From the NCBI RefSeq assembly GCF_030463565.1, contig NC_134652.1, forward strand, positions 21,057,397 to 21,121,396: a stretch of 64,000 nt of DNA, written 5' to 3'. The stretch is from Pelecanus crispus. Lineage: Eukaryota > Chordata > Aves > Pelecaniformes > Pelecanidae. Positions 56,301-64,000 of this stretch are shown piece after piece. Every line of letters begins with the position of its first letter. Within the stretch, counting starts at the first letter, position 1. The notes beneath the pieces were generated by a model. The model was not told the DNA's origin, searched no databases, and saw only the letters and a list, made by a program, of their open reading frames with translations. Both the position numbers and the translations under genes were made by a program.

Positions 56301-57991
56301 GGGTCTGCCTCCTGTTTTGGTGGTATGACAGGTGTTAAGAGTTCGGTGATGTTGAAAGAGGGACTGATCGATCCAGGGGAGTTTACCTGTTTAGCCAGAG
56401 GAGTCACATCTAGACCAGGTTCAGCACCAGTCACCTTTTCAGACAAAGAAACTGTCTCATCGCTGGCTGTGAGCTTCTCCTTTGAAGTCTGTCTCTTCTC
56501 TGCTGCCCCTTTTGTAGCCCTCTGTCTCCTCCAGGGTGGACAGGTATTGCCCAGTTGGGGACTGAGGGCCTCCTCTTCAGTTAAGGTGGCCAGGGGTCTT
56601 GGTGGAGGTGGGCTGGGTGCCTGGGACATGAGCGAGGGTGAAACTGTCCTGTAGGACACGGACTGGGGTGAGACAGAGGCTTGGGACATGGCAGGGGGGG
56701 AAAGCTGAGCTGGCATTGGGGGTGGTGGCACAGGAGGGGCTTCAGGGGTAGGAGGTGTTGGGGGATGGCCCTGCTGGGTGGGGGGTGGAAGAGGAAGCGC
56801 CTGTGAGACAGGGGGTGGCCGAGGAGGACCCTGGTGTGCATGGATCCTAGGGGGGGGTGCAGGAGGAAGAGCAGCAGGAAATTCGGTTTCTGAAGGGAGG
56901 GGGCCCTGAGGTATGTATACAGCTGGGAGAGGGATGCTGAAAGCAGCTTCTGGGGGAGTTGGCTCTATCTGAAAATCTTTCTCCTGCTTCTTAGCGACAG
57001 CGATCTTGGCAGGTGGTAATTTATGTTCACGTGTGCAGGATCCTTTAATAAATGGTGCTTCTTCCAGGTATGCAAGATCTTCTTTTTTTGTTTTTATATC
57101 AACAAATTCCTGCTTTTCAGTCAGTTTTTTATGATGAACATTCCATGATTCAAAAGCACTATTCTCACTGTGAAGAAAATTACCTTTTTTTGCTGGCTCA
57201 TTAACTTTCACACTTCTGTTTTTTAAAGCCTTTTTAGACGAACGGGAAAAATTTGACTTGGCTACTTTTGACATCTCAATCAGCACAGGATAATAACCAT
57301 CAGAGCTACAATAACTCAGGTCTATTTTATTAGGTCTTTTCTGTGGCTCAGGTTTGCCACTGAGACAGTGACTATCTTGACTAGCCTCAGAAAATTCAGA
57401 AAGTTCCTTGTGGATGCTTAAAATATCTGTGTCATCCCAGCAAGCCACATTGTTTCCATGATTTAATTTACATTTTTGAAAGCTATTCTTAATGGGCTGC
57501 TTAAGGGCTATCAGGGAACCTCCTGACCCTTGATCTGCAGTCTTATCAAATGTCTTAATCAATGAGGACACTTTTGAAACATGTTTATTGTTCCTTGGAC
57601 CAGGGACCGGTAAATTCAGCTTTTTCATTTCTGTGGCAAAGGTGTTGTTTTTAGCAATCCTTTTCTCCTCTGGAGCACATTTTGGCAACTGCTGGAATGT
57701 TGAAGTCCATATTGTATGTTCATTGTTTCTTGCTGTTAGCTTGTTAGAGACGCTGCTTTTCTTGATGGTATGGTTTAACGTCCCTGGGTGAAATTTAGCA
57801 GAGAATTGGAGGCTGAAGTCAGGTGAAATGGCAAGATCTGGTTCATTGTAAGAGTCTTTGAGTTCTGCCACACACAAACTTTTGAAAGCCCTGTCTGTGA
57901 GGCTGCTCACCTCTCTATCTGTGTCATCCAGGAGACTCCCAATACTTGAGGAGTCACTATGTCCTTCTGTATGTTTCTTATTTCCCTGCAT
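53375..57991 (-). CDS. CEFIP: CEFIP (C10orf71 orthologue), cardiac-enriched FHL2-interacting protein
   Basis: This is a large, mostly disordered muscle scaffold. The mammalian protein localises to Z-discs, binds FHL2 and influences calcineurin signalling. The 1538-residue frame is uninterrupted; human is about 1435. The start MQGNKKHTEGHSDSSSIGSLLDDTD matches the human N-terminus, and an in-frame TGA two codons upstream fixes the ATG. Blocks in order: an N-terminal acidic/serine segment followed by SSLTDRAFKSLC; a proline-rich region at about residues 350-470 with PPPP tracts; SSLLFNLKDVRKRVKSIY at about 605-625; a basic stretch KALRRAKKLASRRKK at about 1295-1310; and a conserved C-terminal module with DPDSGQYYVVDLP and TFYDPETGKYVQVSVP at about 1385-1425 (DUF4585-like, from memory). 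It ends LDDFADEGVS. It converges on DRGX as in human 10q11. Plus-strand frames inside it are shadows. Confidence 0.94.
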   Translation of the reverse strand: MQGNKKHTEGHSDSSSIGSLLDDTDREVSSLTDRAFKSLCVAELKDSYNEPDLAISPDFSLQFSAKFHPGTLNHTIKKSSVSNKLTARNNEHTIWTSTFQQLPKCAPEEKRIAKNNTFATEMKKLNLPVPGPRNNKHVSKVSSLIKTFDKTADQGSGGSLIALKQPIKNSFQKCKLNHGNNVACWDDTDILSIHKELSEFSEASQDSHCLSGKPEPQKRPNKIDLSYCSSDGYYPVLIEMSKVAKSNFSRSSKKALKNRSVKVNEPAKKGNFLHSENSAFESWNVHHKKLTEKQEFVDIKTKKEDLAYLEEAPFIKGSCTREHKLPPAKIAVAKKQEKDFQIEPTPPEAAFSIPLPAVYIPQGPLPSETEFPAALPPAPPPRIHAHQGPPRPPPVSQALPLPPPTQQGHPPTPPTPEAPPVPPPPMPAQLSPPAMSQASVSPQSVSYRTVSPSLMSQAPSPPPPRPLATLTEEEALSPQLGNTCPPWRRQRATKGAAEKRQTSKEKLTASDETVSLSEKVTGAEPGLDVTPLAKQVNSPGSISPSFNITELLTPVIPPKQEADPVESELIPLTPPPAESAAARDHEGSTFSDYRSRDSYKAKASSLLFNLKDVRKRVKSIYTPSPLLRALEEKNKNKENIQESTKMNASLSTLQERSNKNIAEKDESSDITSVLSGSVHEKDNKTDLTGHFTDNYLTLSSPQTTADLLFYQTEDNLQQDDSKHEGLVKNTRGNENFPLFRHESNEPDLRKRLQYPALKPFSKHNADTTAGQPMQNPSVQGEENERQAANQNEEFSFKTLPDQFSPAEDVPYSDIQTSIAVTGHEAQGKRSSSSSEQSFVSTVEQPLQEEPFAPVPLMQKACLQEGQRTKSEMGADSKKSHKERGKEVGEDELQYYACISSATGAAEKKEGRVTGNEQRSLMKEKLRREKREEANSMDFASDSIRDTSTSRSEEPQTPPSSSSTKPSLFMIKDNTFRSPQVIRAVKLPLFRSFSLDDTVSSSYKEMESRFVPPAEHNKQHRNMLQAQEVGRSASRSRGQQNVRDGATDRGKEASEPGSTSATLDPSLLEDTESFSLGKLMEEDEDTCALLNKIGKMNEESACRRKEKPQTRKARHSLTQPNLGLENDQAQNNPSYPTERKVNYFKNHNLSNRRGGSCAKKIITRETISPVPGSISKDHMCSPVSHEALEDILHTEGAPVLLDSLACSAVTSPRSGSMMHSIAASSSSDKPTRETEDVINSALLNMALKSQADTSAEEILDSAQRYLPSDSAGEAERLEARGPGERAAGKPPAVPPKTEKALRRAKKLASRRKKMQEQQKTHETEHTDAVVRKSSRSGQTLASPSPLGYSPLHPASHSTFTPTETSTGRPSGASAVSPSPSSTQRKLLQDPDSGQYYVVDLPSEVNLKTFYDPETGKYVQVSVPSSEGNLHQPPSSEIMNSPYASYPRVLPLPASSVAVLKSPSQLSEPTWLMPAVPGEPAELPEDGQQDYRYTEAVDTQHYNQDAEKTQVHLRKGMSPNPNTDIVSLTNLDDFADEGVS

Positions 57992-58167
57992 TGTTCATGG
58001 GAATCATGAATGAATTATCCAAAGGATTAATTTCACGTGTCAAATAGGCAGATGATTGCGTTGGGTGGTTCCAGCTGTTTGCAATTCACAAGCACAAAGC
58101 AATTCCTCCAGACGGTGCTGCTGCGCATCGATTCATCTTACAGAATAGCTGAAGGAAACTTTCTTCT
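57992..58167 (-). other. CEFIP: CEFIP 5'UTR part of the large exon
   Basis: Reading leftward on the minus strand, an acceptor-like pyrimidine stretch ending TTTGCAG meets the exon at 58167. It gives about 176 bases of leader before the ATG. Any upstream leader exon was not identified. Confidence 0.5.
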
Positions 58168-61100
58168 CTGCAAAGCCAAAAATTAGAAATAATAATTTTT
58201 CTATATTAACACTGTTAGACAGAGAGCATTTTCCAGATATATCAGTCACTGACTAATTTGCTCCTGCATGTATTCTAAACAAGATGCTAGCAACACAATA
58301 AACAGCATGAAAAATAATTGTTATTTTGGTCAATTCAAGTAGCTCATGGTAGATAGTTTAATTTCTGGAAAGTGCCATTAAAAAAAGGTAGTTTCAACTC
58401 AGATTCTTTACTTGGACTCTTAAACAAGGATATAAATGCCAAATTTCAAGTACTTCCCTTTCCATACCTCCAGCCATAAACACTTCCAAGTGCTGTGCAT
58501 GTATTTAGCTAAGAAGGTTAGCTATTTCTTGGCCAGGAAGAATTAGTAATAAAAAGGCAGAAAACTTAATGAAAGAAAAGTTGATAAAACTTACTTGGCA
58601 AGACATCATAATTATAATTTAAAATATTTTGCAAAAAATAAAGTTATTATAGAAGGTTCTATTCTCACTCATCTGTTAGCTCATGACTGCAGAAAATGAA
58701 GTCTATAGAGATTAACCTGCTTGTATCAGGCTGGAGCTTTGCTGTGACAGTTACCCTGAGCAGAACCCTTGTTTGAGAAAGCAGAATGGCACCACAGGTT
58801 AAGAGGATTTACCGTGCATGAGAAAGTTCCAAGCAAATATTGCTGGGGTAAAATCCTTTAGCCACCCATATCCAGATACAGTTGGTTGATATATTGACAC
58901 TGAAGAGGCTGCTAATATCAGTTTAGCCAGCAGAAGGCAGGAGTGCCTAGGGGACTCTAGCAGACCCACTAAAGGAGCACAGGGAACATGTGGTTTCAGT
59001 TCCAGAATGGCTGAGCGCAAAAGGTAACCCATTCAACACAATTATAAAATATCACAGCCTTCCATTAATCCCTGATTAAGATGCACAGTCAGGGCCCACA
59101 GCATTGTGGTTTTTCTCTATCTCCACATCAGTCTGAAGACAGGATGGGGGACTCTTTGGATGGAACAAGTAGAAGCAAAACAGACCCTTCAGCTATACTT
59201 GAAATCTATACGCTAAAACTCCTTAAAGTTTACTCTGTAAACTCTTTAGATACCTATTCTCACATTCAAGGCCTTGAGCAGGGTATTGACTAAACTACAG
59301 TGATACTCCGTTTAAAACCATATTCAAGAGCTAGCTAAAAGGAGTCCTTTTACACTCCTTAAGGCAAGTTTGATCAGTATCTCCATTTCCTAGTACAATT
59401 GCATCATTAACTTGTGATGAGCTGAAACATCACAGTTCACATCTACAGTAGCTTCCAGCTTCTATACAGGTGGAAGCGGTCTCCATCTCATGCTTAGATC
59501 CACTGTAGAACTGAGCACTGAAATCCAGATCCAGATTTCAGCCCCTCCAATTGTCCAAATCCATGATTCCACTTGTGCCTATCTCAGTGAGATTCTTGGA
59601 AAGGGCATGTTTTCCCTATGATGACTCAGTGCTGGTCAAAGTATGAAAAGTCAGGGGAACTGGGCGTAATCAGCCAAGTTACTCAGACTCAGTTGTTCCT
59701 TCAAATGAAAACGCTCCTCACCTTCCTTTTCTATTTAAAAAAACCTCAGCCAACTTATTTTTAGACTCAAAGGATCATAGTGAATCTTGATTCTGTCCTT
59801 CCAGCCATACATTTCCAATGACTTATACAGAACTACAATAGATTTACACCAGAAATAAAACAAGCTTAATAGAGCTTCTCCATTTTACTTTGTACAAAGA
59901 TTTTTCAAAAGTGAGTTTCACTCCCTGCACTGCACATATATTTTTGTGTGTAATGCAGCAAGAAAAAAAGAGAAGATAAATGAAAGGCCATCCTGCTCTT
60001 GGTTTTGATTCTTAACTGTTGTATGAGTGGGAAGTACAGGTACATACCTGCCGTATAATTTTGCTTCTCATCTTCAGAACTCCCTCTCATGCTTGCATTT
60101 GTCTTCATTTCTGACCATCTTTAGTGAGGAGGTAGAAATAGTCCAGTGATGGTAGATTTGACAGAAGTGGTGTCCTGGGATGTTTCTAGCCTTCAGCATT
60201 TTTTGATCTTAAGTGAACTCTGCAATTTGAAAACAAAGACATTTGTTTGCATGATCTGAAGATTGTCTCATGCAGTATTCATTCATTTATTTGTTCATTC
60301 CCATTTTACAACCATTTTAGGAGTGATTTACAGGATTTCTTGCCAAAAGAGAGGTATCCATCCCAGAGTGATAATAACCAGATACCTTGAGGGTTTGGTA
60401 GCTTGTGGAGTGCAGTCAGGTTCCTAGCAAACAACTATCACGACTTCCAGCACTCGCTGGTTGCCCCAGCAGAGACTAAAAGCTGAGTGAGCAATGGTTT
60501 CCTGGCAGTCTGCCCGTTGCAAAGGCTGGGTGACGTCTCCAGGCTAAAAAGAGGGGTTATGCCAGATGATGTCTTCCCTGCTGCTGTCTACGTTCTTGCT
60601 GTGCCATCATTTCAGAGGGACTGCAGAGGAAAATGTGTGCCTTCACTCCACCTGTATATGACTTCCTACTGTCAACAAGTGTAGACAGACATCAATCTGG
60701 TGGACTGGGAAGTAATGCAGCTGAGGTTTGCAAGTCCATCCTTTTCACTGCCCCTGTTGTAAAGCAGAGGAAAGGTGGACAGCTGGGATCGTGAGGAGCA
60801 GTAAACAAAACATCTTTTTGCTTCCATGCATGAACCAGAGTCAGGAGATGTTAAAGGAAAGCTCAGCTATGGTAGGTGTGCATTGCTTCTGTCCTTTTGC
60901 TGTGGAGACCCCCAAGGTTCAGGCTGGTTTATTTAATCTTGGCAAAAATATATGCATTTCCTACAAGGAGAACTGCCTGGCCCTCGTGCAATGCAAATAA
61001 CACATAGGTGTAGATACAGTAGATTTTCCTGAAGCAAGAATCTCCTCTAAGGAAACTTCTGTGTCAGCCTGTGGTATCGAAACACACTGGCAAAATCGGC

Positions 61101-61879
61101 AACAAGGGCTCACCCACTGGGATGGTCTCCTACGCCTTACCTGAGGAAGGACAGTTGCCAGTGTTAGTTTAGGGGACAAGCCTGTACCAGTCAGAGCTTT
61201 TTGTGGTCTGTTTAAGATGTCTGAATAAAGAAAAGTAAAAGCAAAGAAAAAACCCCCAATGCTACGTCTGATTGCAGCCAGATGTAAAAGGGCATCCTCA
61301 TTGCAGAAATGTGTACTCAGTTATCTCTTTGCTCAGAGGTTAAATTATGATTTTACTGCTTCTGTGGTACTCTTAACTGTGAAAAGCCAATACAGCCATG
61401 GGAGATTGTGATTAAGTTCTGGCTCACTCATCAACAGGGCTGTTGACTAAATTCCAGCAGCACAATGTTTATCACTATTTATTGGTGGTAGTGCCTGAAC
61501 TTGGAGGAAGCTTGGCTTTCAGATCTCATGGACAGAGGTCTGAAGAAACATCTTGTCCCTTGTAAACTGAGAACATTTGCTGAAAAGTGAGTAGGGTAAC
61601 AATAAACATGGAGATCATGATGTAATCTCAGCAATTATTTTCCTAGATGGAGTCACTGTTACAAAAACAATTCAGCGCTACTGATTAAAAAACAATAGCA
61701 ACTGTGTCTGTCTCTGTCTCTGAAACCCTTGTGAAGATACTTGTCTCTCCTGGCCATAATACCAGTACTTCGGCAGTGTAATGTCTCAAGCTGGAAAAGC
61801 TGTATCTACACCAAGCATTCAAGGTGCAGATCACTACTGGGACTGGATTGAAACAACAGCTCTGTACTGATCTGGCTAT
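58168..61879. other. CEFIP upstream/intronic region
   Basis: No coding exon was recognised. It probably holds the CEFIP first intron, leader exon and promoter. A MEF2-type site is listed separately. Confidence 0.45.
59755..59764 (-). promoter_or_regulatory. MEF2-type site upstream of CEFIP
   Basis: The minus strand reads CTAAAAATAA, an exact fit to the MEF2 consensus YTAWWWWTAR, about 1.6 kb upstream of the CEFIP coding exon. MEF2 drives heart and skeletal muscle genes. One 10-mer can occur by chance. Confidence 0.3.
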
Positions 61880-62047
61880 CCCTTGTATAGGTATGATGGC
61901 AACTTCTGAACTTTGGGCAAAAAAGCTGTTTGTGGCTGGTTTGATAATCTGGTAAAGTCTAATCCCTTGTATAAGTATGATGGCAACTTCTGAACTTTGG
62001 GCAAAAAAGCTGTTTGTGGCTGGTTTGATAATCTGGTAAAGTCTAAT
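61880..62047. repeat. 84-bp tandem duplication
   Basis: Two adjacent copies, 61880-61963 and 61964-62047, differ at one position (tatagg versus tataag). The length is a multiple of three, so a minus-strand open frame passes through both copies, but no known protein content is seen. Confidence 0.95.
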
Positions 62048-64000
62048 TTCTTCACTTTTTTTGGACAAACATGGCAGCTGGCAAGCAAGGTGCACAGTTT
62101 GAGCTTAGGTCAACATTCAGCTAGTTAAAACATTTAAGGATGCCTGAATTTAGGCTATTTTCAGGATGGAGGAAAGCAATGCTGGGCATTTGGAACTGCT
62201 TGGGAAATGCTGAGAAACATATGAGGTGTTTGCACTAGGCATCATCTGATACGAGCTACCGAAAAAGCTTGCATGAATGTACAGATTTCAAGGAGCTTAA
62301 TCAGAAACAAACCTCCCTTCTCTTTTAAACAGGAGGCTTTTTTCAGTGACTCTCTTAAGTGCCTAGCAAGTTGTGATGAGGAGGTTAAATTACAGAGACT
62401 ATTCCTGGCTTGGAACAGACTGAATGTCAACTTTTTTCACTAGACAGGAGCTGGGCAAACCAGCAAACTTGGCTGGAGAGTGTGTCATCACTGCTGCTGC
62501 AATATAAAAAGGGCCAGTTGGTGTCCCCCCCCCAACCTTGGGCTGGTATTTGGCTGAAATGTTGTGCCATGAGACATCGCAGTGGCATTTTGGCAGCACC
62601 CTTGGGAGCTGCATAGCAGTCTGAAGTCAGCAGCACTGCATTCCCCTTGATGATGGGAAAAGAAGGAAGAAGGAGGGAAGGTTTATTTTTTTTAATCTTT
62701 GTGACCTGGTTTGTTCATGTGGTGCTCTCTGTATAGCATCCATCCACAGTTCCAGCCCAGACCTCAGAGCCCTGTGGTGACTGCTGGCTGAGGTTAATTC
62801 AGCAGCATGCTCTACTCAGACACATGCTGCTGCTGCTTTGGGCTTCCAGGGGCTTATCATGACAAACAGTGCTTCTCACCATGGGAAATAGGAGAATCCC
62901 TAATGAATTAATGACATTTTGCATAGGTGCATGTTTGTTCATGGCACACACGGAGGCTCATAATCACATGAGAGGACTGGATGGAAACAGGCCTGTTCAG
63001 CAGTGTGTCATCAAGCTGAGACAATGCTCCCAGCCGATGGCAGCTCCTCGCTAGCCCAAGCAGGGCTGGTTCAGTGAGCTGTCTCGGTTATCGCCAGAAA
63101 GTCCTGTGTGGCAGCAGCAGTCAGTGTATGAATAGCTATTGAGCGTGCTGCTGTCAGTCAATGATCACAATGCTGCTGTCTTCATTTTACATTTAGGAAA
63201 AACAGACAGAAAGGTGTCAGGGAGTTAAAGGTCACCCTGTGAGTCCCTGTCAGAGACAAGGAGCCAGAAGGATGTCCAGGAGAAAGGAAAGACCCATGTA
63301 GTCTGGTGTAGAATACCTAAACATCCCTTGCGCTGGGCTGCTTGGACTGCCAAGAGTGTGTGGGGTGGTCATATTTGGCTGCACTGAGCCAAATGCTCCC
63401 TCTGATCTGCCCTGCTGCCTGGGCAGCTCCAGGCACACTGCCTCCCTGAGCAGCCCTTGGGGTACATGTATGGGGCAGGGGAGAATCACAACACCCTCAC
63501 CAAGGACAGGAGCTGCCTGTCAAGAGAGACAGTGGTCCTCCAGCTACATTGCCCCAAACTGTCAAGAAAGGCAATTTCTGGGTTAAGATTGTCAGAAGAT
63601 GAAAGCTATTAGCACAAGCGTCCATTTCCGTCATCCAACAAGATCGCTTTCATCTATGCTTTGTGGTCATAAAGGGCGGCCAAAGTGAATTCTCCTGCTT
63701 GGGGAAGGGAATTTGCTCAGGTACAAATACCTGCCCCAGCTGATGGAGAGTGGAGAACTAGGTCAGTACAGCTTAGGGTGAAGATCTCAAACACTGCCAG
63801 AAATGACTAGCATAGAACAAGGTGATCTCAGCTATTCTGGCATCAGGTCTTTGATCATTGCATTGGGAAACAAGATGAAGGAACCATGTGTCTGGACCAA
63901 ACAGGCTTAGACTGGGGTCCATTCCCCTTGAGGATTTGGCCCAGCAATTGTGTCTTGAACAGCTTGTCCTGGGCCAGAGAAGAGGAGACACTGTTCTTGA
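62048..64000. other. Non-coding DNA to the window edge
   Basis: Only short uninformative frames. A C run of about nine bases lies at 62526-62534. No gene, RNA or transposon was recognised. Confidence 0.45.

Noticed and set aside
53923-57791. Multiple plus-strand frames of 60-158 residues
   Set aside because: Shadows of the CEFIP coding exon; no independent domain or consistent codon use.
61685-62095. A 136-residue minus-strand frame with an internal repeated block
   Set aside because: The repeat is the 84-bp tandem duplication, whose length happens to be a multiple of three. No homologous protein or splice structure is recognised.

Overview
The window is vertebrate nuclear DNA, most likely from a neoavian bird. 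It has large introns, GT/AG-spliced coding exons, CR1-type LINE fragments, and an endogenous retrovirus solo LTR of a kind I associate with many Neoaves genomes. The family assignments and the species inference rest on recall of protein families and repeats; no search was run.

Three protein-coding genes are supported. (1) At the left edge, 1147-1595 (+) is the last exon of ADMP, anti-dorsalizing morphogenetic protein. It encodes a short end of the prodomain and the whole seven-cysteine TGF-beta/BMP ligand domain. Its prodomain exon lies left of the window, and its 3'UTR runs to about 2.97 kb. (2) 18574-36595 (+) is DRGX (DRG11/PRRXL1), a paired-like homeobox gene of sensory neurons. It has six coding exons that join in frame to 261 residues, and its proximal promoter is probably at about 17.5-17.6 kb. 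(3) 57991-53375 (-) is CEFIP (C10orf71 orthologue), a 1538-residue muscle Z-disc protein encoded in one large exon. DRGX and CEFIP converge tail to tail across about 16 kb of apparently gene-free DNA. This matches their adjacency on human 10q11, whereas ADMP is absent from mammals.

Region by region: 1-3 kb is the ADMP end. 3-13 kb is non-coding with one CR1 fragment. 13.5-17.5 kb is the DRGX upstream region, with AT-rich homeodomain-motif clusters, a GTGCC pentamer array (14.84-15.20 kb) and a shorter GGCAC array in inverted orientation (17.20-17.27 kb). 17.48-17.76 kb looks like a core promoter and 5'UTR exon, with E-box, CCAAT, a palindromic paired-homeodomain site and two TATAAA boxes. 18.4-22.3 kb is a CpG-rich domain holding exons 1-3, a GGCCCC run just before the ATG and a minisatellite of about 36 units in intron 1. 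22.4-25 kb is AT-rich intron 3, with a second exact copy of the promoter homeodomain site. 25.6-36.3 kb is the large intron 5 with the solo LTR (29,569-30,202). 36.3-37.6 kb is the last exon and 3' end. 37.6-53.4 kb is intergenic. 53.4-58.2 kb is CEFIP. 58.2-64 kb is the CEFIP upstream region, with an 84-bp tandem duplication.

The genes do not form a pathway. ADMP is an organizer and dorsoventral BMP-type ligand, DRGX is a sensory and dorsal-horn neuron transcription factor, and CEFIP is a heart and muscle scaffold. I saw no prokaryote-type system, CRISPR array or tRNA. The most interesting material is the regulatory and repeat architecture around the DRGX promoter and the ADMP-DRGX linkage.
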